NCBI RefSeq assembly: GCF_900636545.1
Contig: NZ_LR134290.1
Location: 3,844,001-3,908,000 of the forward strand
DNA: 64,000 nt
Direction: 5' to 3'
Source: Pseudomonas mendocina
Lineage (GTDB): Bacteria; Pseudomonadota; Gammaproteobacteria; Pseudomonadales; Pseudomonadaceae
Shown here: positions 52,569 through 62,513 of the stretch, piece by piece
Position numbering within the stretch: the stretch's first letter is position 1
Layout of the letters: each line of letters begins with the position of its first letter
Made by a program: the position numbers and the translations under genes
The notes under the pieces: model-generated
Told to the model about the DNA's origin: nothing
The model's database searches: none
What the model saw: the letters and a program-made list of their open reading frames with translations, nothing else

Positions 52569-52630
52569 GTGTAGGAGCGGCTCCAGCCGCGATAATTGGC
52601 GAGTTATCGCGGATGAATCCGCTCCTACAG
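52569..52630. repeat. REP-type inverted repeat pair (BIME-like)
   Basis: TGTAGGAGCGGCTCCAGCCG and CGGATGAATCCGCTCCTACA face each other around a CGCGATAA/TTATCGCG centre. Each half is a classic Pseudomonas GTAGGAGCGG REP; together they form a long cruciform-capable palindrome between pepA and holC. Confidence 0.88.
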
Positions 52631-52667
52631 CATCCAGCCACCACTCCCTGACCTATTGAAACCCCGA

Positions 52668-53087
52668 ATGCCCAGAATCGAGTTCTACGTTCTCTCCTCC
52701 AGCGACGCCATTGGTCGGCTGCGTGCCGCCTGCCAATTGGCGCTCAAGGCCTGGAGCGCCGGCCTGCCGGTATTCGTCCGGGGTAGCGATGAGGCGCAAT
52801 GTGCTGAGCTCAACGAGCTGCTATGGACCTTCAAGGCCGAACGCTTCGTGCCCCACGACCTGCATCAGGACGCCCCGCTATCACCCGTGGTGCTGGGCAT
52901 CGACGAGGCCCCGAGTGCCGATCAGGGCGTATTGATCAACCTCGGCAGCAGCCTGTCGCCGCACGTCGAGCGCTTCTCCCGCATCATCGAGATTGTCAAC
53001 CAGCAACCCGAGTTGCTGAGCGCCTGTCGCGAGAATTTCCGCACCTACCGCCAGCGCGGGTATGATCCGCAGCGCGTCGAACTTTAG
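52668..53087 (+). CDS. holC: DNA polymerase III chi subunit
   Basis: A 139-residue clamp-loader accessory that binds SSB. The opening RIEFYVLSSSDAIGRLRAACQLALKAW and the LLWTFKAERFVPHDL segment match HolC. The ATG at 52668 fits the family N terminus. It is preceded by a REP pair and followed by a small Pro-rich gene and valS, the standard context. Confidence 0.93.
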   Translation: MPRIEFYVLSSSDAIGRLRAACQLALKAWSAGLPVFVRGSDEAQCAELNELLWTFKAERFVPHDLHQDAPLSPVVLGIDEAPSADQGVLINLGSSLSPHVERFSRIIEIVNQQPELLSACRENFRTYRQRGYDPQRVEL

Positions 53088-53147
53088 TGGCCACCGGCGC
53101 TCCCAATTCAGGCTACCTTTGCCCTTTTGCCCGCCGCACCGACCGCC

Positions 53148-53582
53148 ATGGACACTCCCAAGCCTCCGCAAAAACCTGCTCAGCTGCTGCACGACCTGGA
53201 GTCGATTCGCGAGCTGCTGGGCGATAACGGCAGCGAACCGCCGCTGCTGATCGACTCGCTCGACCCGGACAGCATTCCGGTGCTGTCCGATATCGTCAGC
53301 GCGCCGCCCAGTCCACCGCCGCCCTTCCACGCCACACCGGCGCCCAAGCGGACAGCACCTGCCACCGCCGCAGCGCCATCCGCAAGCCCGCTGCGCGAGC
53401 GCATAGAGCCGCGCCTGCACGACAGCGCCCGCGACCTGCAGCACCTCAACGGCGAGCTGCGCGCAGCCGCGCAACTGATCCTGCAGGACGTGATCGACGA
53501 CTTCGTGCCGCAGATCGAAGCCGAACTCAAACGTCGCCTGGAAGCCCGCCTGCCGCGCCTGCTGCCGCCGCGTAAACCCTGA
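53148..53582 (+). CDS. Proline/alanine-rich hypothetical protein between holC and valS
   Basis: A 144-residue protein in three parts. An N-terminal amphipathic helix (AQLLHDLESIRELLGD) is followed by a low-complexity Pro/Ala linker (about 50-88). The C-terminal helical segment is LQHLNGELRAAAQLILQDVI then QIEAELKRRLEARLPRLLP. No signal peptide. The start ATG at 53148 is the more likely of two. Its position is shared with an unnamed gene in P. aeruginosa as far as I recall. Function is unknown; a link to the polymerase clamp loader is only by neighbourhood. Confidence 0.75.
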   Translation: MDTPKPPQKPAQLLHDLESIRELLGDNGSEPPLLIDSLDPDSIPVLSDIVSAPPSPPPPFHATPAPKRTAPATAAAPSASPLRERIEPRLHDSARDLQHLNGELRAAAQLILQDVIDDFVPQIEAELKRRLEARLPRLLPPRKP

Positions 53583-53720
53583 CGCGCCTGTACGCACGCG
53601 GCGCCCCCTGTTCCAGCGCCGCGCCATCGCCCCTCTGACGCGCTGCCCTTACGCCATAAGGCCCATCCCCGTTATACTTGCCGGCTTTTCCGATCAGCCG
53701 TCACAAGGGTCCCGCCGCGC

Positions 53721-56552
53721 ATGGACAAGACCTACCAGCCGCACGCCATCGAATCCAACTGGTACCAGACCTGGGAGAAGAACAACTACTTCGCCCCGCA
53801 AGGTAGCGGTGAGCCGTACACCATCATGATCCCGCCGCCGAACGTCACCGGCAGCCTGCACATGGGGCACGGCTTCAACAACGCGATCATGGATGCGCTG
53901 ATCCGCTTCCGCCGCATGCAAGGCCGCAACACCCTGTGGCAACCGGGCACCGACCACGCCGGTATCGCCACCCAGATGGTGGTGGAGCGCCAGCTCGCCG
54001 CGCAGGGCATCGGTCGTCACGACCTGGGCCGCGAGAAATTCCTGGAGAAAGTCTGGGAATGGAAGAACCAGTCCGGCGGCACCATCACCCGGCAGATCCG
54101 CCGCTTGGGCAGTTCGGTGGACTGGTCGCGCGAGCGCTTCACCATGGACGACGGCTTGTCCGAAGCGGTCAAGGAAGCCTTCGTCCGCCTGCACGAAGAC
54201 GGCCTGATCTACCGCGGCAAGCGCCTGGTCAACTGGGACACCAAGTTCCACACCGCGATTTCCGACCTGGAAGTGGAAAACCACGACGAGAAAGGCTCGC
54301 TGTGGAACCTGCGCTACCCGCTGGCCGACGGCAAGAAGACCGCCGAAGGCAAGGACTACCTGATCGTCGCCACCACCCGTCCGGAAACCATGCTCGGCGA
54401 CAGCGCCGTGGCCGTTCACCCTGACGACGAGCGCTACAAGGCGCTGATCGGCAGCTACGTCGAACTGCCGCTAGTGGGCCGTCGCATCCCCATCATCGCC
54501 GACGACTACTGCGACCCCGAGTTCGGCACCGGCTGCGTGAAGATCACCCCGGCGCACGACTTCAACGACTACGAAGTGGGCAAGCGCCACAACCTGCCGC
54601 TGATCAACATCTTCGACAAGAACGCCGCCGTGCTGGCCACTGCCCAGGTGTTCAACCTCGACGGCAGCGTCAACGAGCAGATCGAAGCCAACATTCCAGC
54701 GCAGTTCGCCGGGATGGATCGCTTCGAAGCGCGCAAGCAGATCGTCGCCGCCTTCGAGGCCGCCGGTCTGCTGGAGAAGATCGAAGACCACGCGCTGAAA
54801 GTACCGAAGGGCGACCGCTCCGGCACCGTCATCGAACCGTGGCTGACCGACCAGTGGTACGTCTCCACAAAGCCGCTGGCCGAAAAGGCCATCGCCGTGG
54901 TCGAGAGCGGCGAGATCCAGTTCGTGCCCAAGCAGTACGAGAACATGTACTTCAGCTGGATGCGCGACATTCAGGACTGGTGCATCAGCCGTCAGCTGTG
55001 GTGGGGCCACCGCATTCCGGCCTGGTACGACGAGGCCGGCAACGTCTACGTTGGCCGTGATGAAGCGGAAGTACGCGCCAAGCACAACCTCGAAGGTGTC
55101 GCCCTGCGCCAGGACGAAGACGTGCTGGATACCTGGTTCAGCTCCGGCCTGTGGACTTTCTCCACCCTCGGCTGGCCGCAGCAGACCGACTTCCTCAAGA
55201 CCTTCCACCCCACCGACGTGCTGGTCACCGGTTTCGACATCATCTTCTTCTGGGTCGCCCGGATGATCATGCTGTCGACCCACCTGACCGGGCAGATTCC
55301 ATTCAAGACCGTCTACGTGCACGGCCTGGTACGCGACGGCCAGGGACAGAAGATGTCCAAGTCCAAGGGCAACGTGCTCGACCCGCTGGATATCGTCGAC
55401 GGCATCACCCTCGACGAGCTGCTGGAAAAACGCACCAGCGGCATGATGCAGCCCAAGCTGGCCGAGAAGATCGCCAAGCAGACCAAGGCCGAGTTCCCCG
55501 AAGGCATCGCCAGCTACGGCACCGACGCCCTGCGCTTCACCTTCTGCTCGCTGGCCACCACCGGCCGCGACGTGAAGTTCGACATGGGCCGCGTCGAGGG
55601 TTACCGCAACTTCTGCAACAAGCTGTGGAACGCCGCCAACTTCGTCATCGAGAACACCGATGGCCAGGACACTGGCGTGAATGGCGAAGAGGTCGAGCTG
55701 TCCTCGGTGGATCGCTGGATCATCAGCCAGCTGCAGCGCACCGAAGCCGAAGTCACCCGCCAGCTCGATGCCTTCCGCTTCGACCTGGCCACCCAGGCGC
55801 TCTACGAGTTCGTCTGGGATCAGTACTGCGCCTGGTACCTGGAGCTGGTCAAGCCGGTGCTGTGGGACGAGAACGCGCCCATCGAGCGCCAGCGTGGCAC
55901 CCGCCGCACCCTGGTACGCGTGCTGGAAGTGATCTTGCGCCTGGCTCACCCGTTCATGCCGTTCATCACCGAAGAAATCTGGCAGCGCATCAAGGGCCAG
56001 GCTGGCGTGCAGGGTGAAACCCTGATGCTGCAACCCTGGCCGGTGGCCAATGAAAGCCGCATCGACGCTGCCGCCGAAGGCGATATCGAGTGGGTCAAGC
56101 AGCTGATGCTCGGCGTACGCCAGATCCGTGGCGAGATGAAGATCTCCATGGCCAAGCGCATCGACATCATCGTTGCCAACGCTTCGGCCGAGGATCAACG
56201 CCGCCTGGCCGACTTCGAGCCGCTGCTGAACAAGCTGGCCAAGCTCGAATCGGTACGTGTGCTGGCTGCCGGTGAAGAAGCGCCGATGTCCGCCACCACC
56301 CTGGTCGGCGAGATGGAAGTGCTGGTGCCGATGGCCGGGCTGATCGACAAGGACGCCGAGCTGGCGCGCCTGGACAAGGAAATCGCCCGCCTCGATGGTG
56401 AGGTCAAGCGCGTCGGTGGCAAGCTGGCCAACGAAGGCTTCGTCGCCAAGGCGCCCACCGAAGTGCTGGAGAAGGAACGCGCCAAACTGGCCGAGGCCGA
56501 GCAAGCCCTGAGCAAGATGGTCGAGCAGCGCGGCAAGATCGCTGCACTCTGA
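53721..56552 (+). CDS. valS: Valyl-tRNA synthetase
   Basis: A 943-residue class I aminoacyl-tRNA synthetase. The HIGH motif is HMGH at 47-50 (in [13 protein letters not shown]), and KMSKS is at 544-548. The CP1 editing domain is roughly 190-350, with the [17 protein letters not shown] signature. The anticodon-binding domain follows, then the C-terminal coiled coil (from about 880) that contacts the tRNA. Full length. Chi (holC) next to valS is the classical proteobacterial arrangement. Confidence 0.97.
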   Translation: MDKTYQPHAIESNWYQTWEKNNYFAPQGSGEPYTIMIPPPNVTGSLHMGHGFNNAIMDALIRFRRMQGRNTLWQPGTDHAGIATQMVVERQLAAQGIGRHDLGREKFLEKVWEWKNQSGGTITRQIRRLGSSVDWSRERFTMDDGLSEAVKEAFVRLHEDGLIYRGKRLVNWDTKFHTAISDLEVENHDEKGSLWNLRYPLADGKKTAEGKDYLIVATTRPETMLGDSAVAVHPDDERYKALIGSYVELPLVGRRIPIIADDYCDPEFGTGCVKITPAHDFNDYEVGKRHNLPLINIFDKNAAVLATAQVFNLDGSVNEQIEANIPAQFAGMDRFEARKQIVAAFEAAGLLEKIEDHALKVPKGDRSGTVIEPWLTDQWYVSTKPLAEKAIAVVESGEIQFVPKQYENMYFSWMRDIQDWCISRQLWWGHRIPAWYDEAGNVYVGRDEAEVRAKHNLEGVALRQDEDVLDTWFSSGLWTFSTLGWPQQTDFLKTFHPTDVLVTGFDIIFFWVARMIMLSTHLTGQIPFKTVYVHGLVRDGQGQKMSKSKGNVLDPLDIVDGITLDELLEKRTSGMMQPKLAEKIAKQTKAEFPEGIASYGTDALRFTFCSLATTGRDVKFDMGRVEGYRNFCNKLWNAANFVIENTDGQDTGVNGEEVELSSVDRWIISQLQRTEAEVTRQLDAFRFDLATQALYEFVWDQYCAWYLELVKPVLWDENAPIERQRGTRRTLVRVLEVILRLAHPFMPFITEEIWQRIKGQAGVQGETLMLQPWPVANESRIDAAAEGDIEWVKQLMLGVRQIRGEMKISMAKRIDIIVANASAEDQRRLADFEPLLNKLAKLESVRVLAAGEEAPMSATTLVGEMEVLVPMAGLIDKDAELARLDKEIARLDGEVKRVGGKLANEGFVAKAPTEVLEKERAKLAEAEQALSKMVEQRGKIAAL

Positions 56553-56573
56553 TCGCACAGCAACATCCACAGG

Positions 56574-56606
56574 CCCGCGCCCTAACCGGCGCGGGTTTTG
56601 TTTTTT
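56574..56606 (+). terminator. valS terminator
   Basis: CCCGCGCC-CTAACC-GGCGCGGG followed by TTTTGTTTTTT. Confidence 0.9.
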
Positions 56607-56664
56607 GTGGGAGGGCTCAGCCGCGAGCTTCAACCGCAAAGTCGAGGCTGAAGCCCCTCCCACG
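56606..56664. repeat. REP-type inverted repeat pair
   Basis: TGTGGGAGGGCTCAGCCGCG and GAGGCTGAAGCCCCTCCCAC face each other immediately after the valS terminator and 26 bases before nhaC. The GTGGGAGGG(G)CT core is shared with the pair at 11950-12012. Confidence 0.8.
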
Positions 56665-56689
56665 GTTCATCTGATTTTCCGGTATCCCC

Positions 56690-58123
56690 ATGACTGCCCG
56701 CTCCCCTTCCCTGCTCGATGCGCTGCTGCCGATTGGCGTGCTCGTCGTACTCCTCAGCCTGTCCGTCTACATGTTCGGTGATTCCTCCTCCAGCGGCCCA
56801 AACCAGATCGCCCTGATGAGCGCGGCCTTCGTCGCAGGCCTGGTCGGACTGAAGAACGGCCTGCGCTGGGCCGAGATCGAAGAAGGCATACTCGCTGGCA
56901 TTCATATGGCGATGAAGGCCAACCTGATCCTGCTGGCGGTCGGCGCACTGATCGGTACCTGGATTCTCGCCGGCACGGTGCCGACCATGATCTGGCTGGG
57001 CCTGAAGCTGATCAGCGCCGAGTACTTCTACCTAACCAGTTGCCTGATCTGCGCACTGACGGCGCTGTCGATCGGCAGCTCGTGGACAGTGGCCGGGACT
57101 CTCGGCATCGGCCTGATGGGCGTTGCCGCCGGCCTCGGCCTGGACCCGGCGATCACCGCCGGCGCGATCATCTCCGGCGCCTACTTCGGCGACAAGCTGT
57201 CGCCGCTGTCGGACACCACCAACCTGGCGCCAGCCGCTGCCGGTGCCGACCTGTTCGCGCATATCCGCAACATGTTGCGCACCACGGTGCCGGCGCTGCT
57301 GATCGCCCTGGCGATCTTCTTCACCCTCGGCCAGCAGGCCAGCGCCGAACATGACACCAGCCGTATCGCCGAGGTGCTGAGCGCGCTGGAGGCACAGTTC
57401 AATCTCGGCTGGCACCTGCTGCTGCCGGTGGCCTTCCTGCTGCTGCTCGCGGTGCGCCAATGGGCCGCCTTCCCGGCGGTGTTTCTCGCCGCCCTGCTCG
57501 GGGCAATATTCGCCGTGGTGTTCCAGCCCGAGGTGATGACGCGCCTGAGCGACCCTGCCGCCGGTGCGTTGGCCCCGCTGAAAACCGTATGGAGCGCGCT
57601 GTTCGCCGGCTACGAGTCGGCCAGCGGCAACGCCGAACTCGATGGTCTGCTGTCCAAGGGCGGCATGGCCAGCATGCTCACCACCGTCTGGCTGATCATC
57701 TGCGCCATGTGCTTTGGTGGCGTGCTGGAGCGCCTTGGTCTGCTGCAGCGCTTGCTGCAGAGCGCACTGCGTCTGGTACGCAGCAACAGCGGCCTGGTCG
57801 CCAGCACCATCACCACCACCATTGGCACCAACATCATCACGGCCGATCAGTACATCGCTCTGGTGCTGCCAGGACGCATGTACCGCGCCGAGTACGAGAA
57901 GCGCGGCCTGGCGCCGACCAGTCTGTCTCGCGCACTGGAAGATGGCGGCACCCTGACCTCGGTACTGGTGCCCTGGAATACCTGCGGCGCGTACATGGCC
58001 GCTACCCTGGGCGTGGCCACCCTGAGTTACCTGCCCTACTGCTTCTTCAACCTGATCATGCCGGTGCTGGCCATCGCTCTTGCCTACCTGCTGCCGCCAC
58101 GCAGCAGCACCGCCACAGAGTAG
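56690..58123 (+). CDS. nhaC: NhaC-type Na+/H+ antiporter
   Basis: A 477-residue integral membrane protein with about 11 transmembrane helices. NhaC motifs are present: SIGSSWTVAGTLGIGLMG, GAYFGDKLSPLSDTTNLAPAAAG and GGVLERLGLLQRLLQ, plus TTTIGTNIITADQYIALVLPGRMY. It should expel Na+ (or Li+) in exchange for protons; some family members exchange other solutes such as malate/lactate. It begins a run of ion-transport genes. A second, unrelated antiporter gene (nhaD) starts 144 bases downstream; I saw no gene or clear site in that gap. Confidence 0.9.
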   Translation: MTARSPSLLDALLPIGVLVVLLSLSVYMFGDSSSSGPNQIALMSAAFVAGLVGLKNGLRWAEIEEGILAGIHMAMKANLILLAVGALIGTWILAGTVPTMIWLGLKLISAEYFYLTSCLICALTALSIGSSWTVAGTLGIGLMGVAAGLGLDPAITAGAIISGAYFGDKLSPLSDTTNLAPAAAGADLFAHIRNMLRTTVPALLIALAIFFTLGQQASAEHDTSRIAEVLSALEAQFNLGWHLLLPVAFLLLLAVRQWAAFPAVFLAALLGAIFAVVFQPEVMTRLSDPAAGALAPLKTVWSALFAGYESASGNAELDGLLSKGGMASMLTTVWLIICAMCFGGVLERLGLLQRLLQSALRLVRSNSGLVASTITTTIGTNIITADQYIALVLPGRMYRAEYEKRGLAPTSLSRALEDGGTLTSVLVPWNTCGAYMAATLGVATLSYLPYCFFNLIMPVLAIALAYLLPPRSSTATE

Positions 58124-58267
58124 CCGTGTCGCTGCGCGCGAGCGGCATGGATTGCTCCAGTTGCGCAGCTGCGGCATTAAGACGTTTCCTTTTACAAGGT
58201 ATTTCAGGCATCTTCCCCCCGCCAACCGACCTCCAATACCTCCAAAAGAAAACAGGCGGACCCCTTC

Positions 58268-59644
58268 ATGTATGCGTTGATGGCCCTCGTATTCGTTCTC
58301 GGTTACCTCTGCATCGCCCTCGAACACCCGTTAAAGATCGACAAGGCGGCCTCCGCCCTGCTCACCGCCGTGATTGCCTGGACCCTGCTGGTGCTCGGCG
58401 CCGACAGCATCCTGCCGCTGCTCGGTACCGGCACCGCCGGCTCCAGCACCAACACCCATCATGTGGTCGAGGAACTGCGCCATCATCTCGGCGAGATTTC
58501 CGAGATCCTGTTCTTCCTCATGGGCGCCATGACCATCGTCGAGCTGATCGACGCCCATGAAGGCTTCAAGGTCATCACCGACCGCATCCGCACCCACAAG
58601 CGTGTGCACCTGCTGTGGCTGGTAGGGTTGATCACCTTCTTCCTGTCCTCTGCGCTGGACAACCTGGCCACCACCATCGTGATGATCTCGCTGCTGCGCA
58701 AGCTGATCGCCGACCGCCACGAGCGCTGGTTCTATGCCGGCATCGTGGTCATCGCGGCCAACGCTGGCGGTGCCTGGTCGCCGATTGGCGACGTCACCAC
58801 CACCATGCTGTGGATCGGTAACCAGGTCACGGCCACCGGCATCATCTCCAAGCTGTTCCTGCCCAGCCTGGTCTGCCTGCTGGTACCGCTGCTGATCATG
58901 AGCTTCCGCCTCAAGGGTGAGGTGGCCGAACCGCGCATCAAGGAAAGCGTCGAAAGCCGCCGTGACCCGACGACTCCCTTCGAACGCAACCTGGTGTTCA
59001 GCCTCGGCCTGGGTGCGCTGATCTTCGTGCCGGTGTTCAAGACCATCACCCATCTACCACCATACATGGGCATCCTCTTCGGTCTCAGCCTGCTGTGGAT
59101 CACCACTGAGATCATCCACCGCAGCAAGAACAGCGAAGAGAAGGACCCGCTGTCGGTAGTCGGCGTACTGCGCCGCATCGACATCACCAGCGTGCTGTTC
59201 TTCCTCGGCATTCTGCTCGCAGTCTCTGCACTGTCCAGCGCCGGCCACCTGCTCCAGGTGGCAACGCTGCTCAAGGACAGCCTGGGCAACATCTACAGCA
59301 TCGCCATTTCCATCGGCATGCTCTCGGCCGTGGTGGACAACGTGCCGATGGTCGCCGGCGCCATGAAAATGTACCCACTGATCAGCCCCGAAGCCCTGGC
59401 CACGGCGGCAACGGAGGAGCTGCCCTGGCTGCGCAACTTCGTGGTCGACGGCAATTTCTGGGAGATGCTCGCCTACTGCGCCGGCACCGGCGGCAGCTGC
59501 CTGATCATCGGCTCGGCCGCCGGCGTGGCGGCCATGGGCATGGAGAAGATCAACTTCATCTGGTATCTGAAGAAGATCACCGGCCTGGCCTTTATCGGCT
59601 ACCTGGCCGGTGCCGGCACCTATATGCTGCTGTTCGCCGCCTGA
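58268..59644 (+). CDS. nhaD: NhaD-type Na+/H+ antiporter
   Basis: A 458-residue integral membrane protein of the ion-transporter superfamily with about 12 helices. Family features are the N-terminal LGYLCIALEHPLKIDKAASALL, FFLMGAMTIVELIDAHEGF, LSSALDNLATTIVM and AGGAWSPIGDVTTTMLWIGNQV. NhaD expels Na+/Li+ at alkaline pH and is common in halophilic or marine bacteria. The ATG at 58268 is the only reasonable start. It follows nhaC on the same strand. Confidence 0.93.
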   Translation: MYALMALVFVLGYLCIALEHPLKIDKAASALLTAVIAWTLLVLGADSILPLLGTGTAGSSTNTHHVVEELRHHLGEISEILFFLMGAMTIVELIDAHEGFKVITDRIRTHKRVHLLWLVGLITFFLSSALDNLATTIVMISLLRKLIADRHERWFYAGIVVIAANAGGAWSPIGDVTTTMLWIGNQVTATGIISKLFLPSLVCLLVPLLIMSFRLKGEVAEPRIKESVESRRDPTTPFERNLVFSLGLGALIFVPVFKTITHLPPYMGILFGLSLLWITTEIIHRSKNSEEKDPLSVVGVLRRIDITSVLFFLGILLAVSALSSAGHLLQVATLLKDSLGNIYSIAISIGMLSAVVDNVPMVAGAMKMYPLISPEALATAATEELPWLRNFVVDGNFWEMLAYCAGTGGSCLIIGSAAGVAAMGMEKINFIWYLKKITGLAFIGYLAGAGTYMLLFAA

Positions 59645-59680
59645 CCCGCAGCGGCCCTCAGCCCCGAACAGGAAGTCGCC

Positions 59681-59977
59681 ATGCAGACGAGCAAGACCCG
59701 CACCAGCTTCTACCGTCGCCTCTACGTGGCCTGGCTGATCGACAGTGGCCAGGCTGTCAGCGTCCCCGCGCTGATGGAGGCCACCGGAATGCCGCGGCGC
59801 ACCGCACAAGACACCCTAGCCGCCCTGTCCGAACTGGATATCGACTGCCAGTTCGAGCAGAACCCGGGCGAGCGCAACAACGCCGGCCACTACCGAATTC
59901 ACGACTGGGGGCCAATCGACCGGCAATGGATCGAAGCCAACCTGCAACAGATCAAGGCGACGCTGGGTTATCCCTGA
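59681..59977 (+). CDS. Small helix-turn-helix protein
   Basis: A 98-residue protein. The N-terminal 60 residues read as a winged helix: YRRLYVAWLIDSG, VSVPALMEATGMPRRTAQDTLAALSELDIDCQFEQ, where PRRTAQDTL would be the recognition helix and the following part the wing. The C-terminal 35 residues (HYRIHDWGPIDRQWIEANLQQIKATLGYP) are compact and polar. It starts 36 bases after nhaD and could regulate the adjacent antiporters or be co-transcribed with them; that is inference from position. Confidence 0.8.
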   Translation: MQTSKTRTSFYRRLYVAWLIDSGQAVSVPALMEATGMPRRTAQDTLAALSELDIDCQFEQNPGERNNAGHYRIHDWGPIDRQWIEANLQQIKATLGYP

Positions 59978-60009
59978 GATAATCGCTCCCGTACTTCATG
60001 GGAACTGCG

Positions 60010-61839
60010 ATGAATCCGGATCTGCTCTGGGTGCTTGGCTTGCTGGCCGGCGCCATCACCCTCTTCGTCATTGGCAAGCCACGCATGGACGTGGTCGCCT
60101 TGCTGGTGCTGGTCGCACTGCCGCTGACCGGTGTGCTCGACCTGCAGCAGACACTCGCCGGTTTCAGCGATGCCAACGTCATCCTCATTGCCGCGCTGTT
60201 CATCATCGGCGATGGCCTGGTGCGCACGGGCATCGCCTACCGACTAGGTGACTGGCTGGTGGCCAAAGCGGGCAGCAGCGAGACGCGCTTGCTGGTTCTG
60301 TTGATGCTGGCGGTGGCCGGGCTGGGCTCGGTGATGAGTTCCACCGGCGTGGTAGCGATCTTCATTCCAGTGGTGCTCGGTGTCGCCGCACGCCTGCGCA
60401 TCGCCCCGGGCCGCCTGATGATGCCGCTGGCCTTCGCCGGGCTTATCAGTGGCATGCTCACCCTGGTCGCCACGCCGCCGAACCTGGTGGTGCACGCGGA
60501 ACTGCGCCGCGCCGGCCTGGAAGGCTTCGACTTCTTCGCCTTCACCCCCATCGGCCTGGCCGTGCTGGTGCTCGGCGTTGGCTACATGCTGGTCGCCCGC
60601 CGCTGGCTGGTGCGCAATGACGCCGACGGCAATGCCGAGCCACCACGCCTGACCCTGGCCGACCTGGCCGAGCGCTATCGCCTCAGCGAGCGCGAGCGGC
60701 GCCTGCAGGTGCGCGCCGACTCGCCCCTGGCCAACCAGGTGCTCAATGAACTGCAGTTGCGCCGTGATCACGGCATCAATGTCATCGCCATCGAACGCCG
60801 CCAACGCCTGCGCACCCTGCTGCTGATGGCCAGCGGCAATACCCTGCTGGAGCCGGGCGACGTGCTGCTGGTGGATATCGCCAGCCCCACCATCGGCCTG
60901 CTCGGCAGCTACCAGGCGCTGGGCCTGGAGCCCATGCCACTGCCGCATTCGTATTTCAGCCTGCACGCCCATGAACTGGGCTTGGCCGAAGTGGCGCTGC
61001 CGCCGGAGTCGCAACTGCCGGGCAAGAACATTCAGGAACTGGGCTTTCGTTCGCGGCACAAGCTCAACGTGGTTGGCCTGCGTCGTCAGGGACAAGCGCT
61101 GGAAGGCGTGCTGGTGGACGAGAAACTCAAGGCCTCAGACACCCTGCTGGTAGCCGGCGCCTGGCGCGATATACACCGCCTGCAGGGGCTGAGCCGCGAC
61201 TTTCTGGTGCTCAGCCTGCCAGCGGAAGTGGCCGAGGTGGCACCTGCCGCGCGCAAGGCGCCCTATGCGCTGCTGAGCCTGGCAGTGATGGTGGGTTTGA
61301 TGGTCAGCGGTCTGGTGCCCAATGTGCAGGCCGCACTGATCGCCTGCCTGCTGATGGGGGCATTCCGCTGCATCGATCTGGACAGCGCCTACCGCGCCAT
61401 TCACTGGCCGACGCTGATCCTCATCGTCGGCATGCTGCCTTTCGCCCAGGCGCTGCAGCAGACCGGTGGCGTCGAACTGGCGGTACAGGGTTTGGTGGGC
61501 GGCCTGGGTGATGCGGGGCCACATCTGATCCTGGCCAGCCTGTTCGTCCTGACCGCAGTGATTGGCCTGTTCATCTCCAACACCGCCACGGCGGTGCTGA
61601 TGGCGCCGGTGGCCATCGCCACCGCGCAGGCACTGGGCGCCTCGCCGCTGCCTTTCGCCATGACCGTCGCACTGGCGGCCTCGGCGGCGTTCATGACGCC
61701 GATCTCCTCGCCGGTCAATACCCTGGTGCTCGGCCCTGGCCAGTACCGCTTCGGCGACTTCGTGCGTATCGGCGTCCCCTTCACCCTGCTGGTGATGATC
61801 GTCAGCGTACTGCTGGTGCCGCTGATCTTCCCGCTGTGA
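60010..61839 (+). CDS. SLC13-family permease with internal TrkA-C domains
   Basis: A 609-residue transporter. Two blocks of helices (residues ~5-200 and ~420-609) flank two RCK_C (TrkA-C) regulatory domains at about 215-295 and 310-395, each with a recognisable start (RRLQVRADSPLANQVLNELQLRRDHGINVIAI and AEVALPPESQLPGKNIQELGFRSRHKLNVVGL). Membrane signatures include SSTGVVAIFIPVV, TLVATPPNLVVH and ISNTATAVLMAPVAIATA. Related proteins carry sulfate, dicarboxylates or other anions with Na+ or H+; the substrate is not determinable. An ATG 12 bases upstream is also in frame; I prefer the one at 60010. Confidence 0.9.
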   Translation: MNPDLLWVLGLLAGAITLFVIGKPRMDVVALLVLVALPLTGVLDLQQTLAGFSDANVILIAALFIIGDGLVRTGIAYRLGDWLVAKAGSSETRLLVLLMLAVAGLGSVMSSTGVVAIFIPVVLGVAARLRIAPGRLMMPLAFAGLISGMLTLVATPPNLVVHAELRRAGLEGFDFFAFTPIGLAVLVLGVGYMLVARRWLVRNDADGNAEPPRLTLADLAERYRLSERERRLQVRADSPLANQVLNELQLRRDHGINVIAIERRQRLRTLLLMASGNTLLEPGDVLLVDIASPTIGLLGSYQALGLEPMPLPHSYFSLHAHELGLAEVALPPESQLPGKNIQELGFRSRHKLNVVGLRRQGQALEGVLVDEKLKASDTLLVAGAWRDIHRLQGLSRDFLVLSLPAEVAEVAPAARKAPYALLSLAVMVGLMVSGLVPNVQAALIACLLMGAFRCIDLDSAYRAIHWPTLILIVGMLPFAQALQQTGGVELAVQGLVGGLGDAGPHLILASLFVLTAVIGLFISNTATAVLMAPVAIATAQALGASPLPFAMTVALAASAAFMTPISSPVNTLVLGPGQYRFGDFVRIGVPFTLLVMIVSVLLVPLIFPL

Positions 61840-61845
61840 GAGTGC

Positions 61846-62316
61846 TCACGCCGCCCCACGGAAGAAGCGCCGCCCGGCGCGGCGCAGCCATCCACCTTCG
61901 GAGGCATCTGCACTCAACCGACGCAGATTATCGTTGACGGCCTCAACGTAGTTACGGTCGTCACTGCGAATATGGCTGAACAGCCAGCGTCCCAGCAGGC
62001 CCTTGAGCTCGTCAGCGATATCCTCACCGCTGGTGAAGCGCTGGCGGTAGTCCTCCACGCGCTTGATGAAGAGTGCGTGCACGCGCTTGTGCGCCTTGGT
62101 GAACACATAGCCGGCCTCCTCGAGCATCGCCTCCTCGAAGGCGAAGTGCGAGACGGTGTAGTCGATCAGCTCGTCGATGACCGTAGCGACCTTCGCCTTG
62201 CTGCCGGTTCGTTGAGCATCATCCAGTTGATTGATCATCGCGACGATGCGCCTGTGCTGGTCGTCAATCACCCTGATGCCTGTGTCGAGGTCGTCGCTCC
62301 ATTCCAGGTATGCCAT
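61846..62316 (-). CDS. Bacteriohemerythrin
   Basis: A 156-residue four-helix di-iron protein that binds O2. The ligand set is readable: His in IDDQHRRIV, His and Glu in SHFAFEEAM, His residues in KAHKRVHALF, and His/Asp in FSHIRSDDRNY. A basic C-terminal tail (GGWLRRAGRRFFRGAA) extends beyond the domain and could contact membrane or nucleic acid. It probably delivers, stores or senses oxygen. It converges on the SLC13 gene six bases away and is divergent from rlmF. Confidence 0.94.
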   Translation of the reverse strand: MAYLEWSDDLDTGIRVIDDQHRRIVAMINQLDDAQRTGSKAKVATVIDELIDYTVSHFAFEEAMLEEAGYVFTKAHKRVHALFIKRVEDYRQRFTSGEDIADELKGLLGRWLFSHIRSDDRNYVEAVNDNLRRLSADASEGGWLRRAGRRFFRGAA

Positions 62317-62513
62317 GGTGCCTCCTTGCTGCTGATCGAAGGGGCCGCAGTCTAAGACTGCTGGCGAGCACCCAATTGATCTGAGTCAACACATGCCCCG
62401 CTGCTTTATGGCCACTTTCCGAATTCCGTTAACCAGAGCACGGATCAAACGCTTCAAGGCCGGGTTACGGTCAGCGAACAAAGCATGGGAAAATCTCATA
62501 CTCACCCGACCAG

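Noticed and set aside
54471..56663. A 730-codon open frame opposite valS
   Set aside because: Antisense shadow of valS running across its terminator and the REP element; composition is Leu/Gly/His/Asp-biased as expected for a mirror frame.
58124..58267. Possible ion-sensing riboswitch between nhaC and nhaD
   Set aside because: No conserved stem set or known Na+ riboswitch core could be recognised by eye; nothing is claimed.
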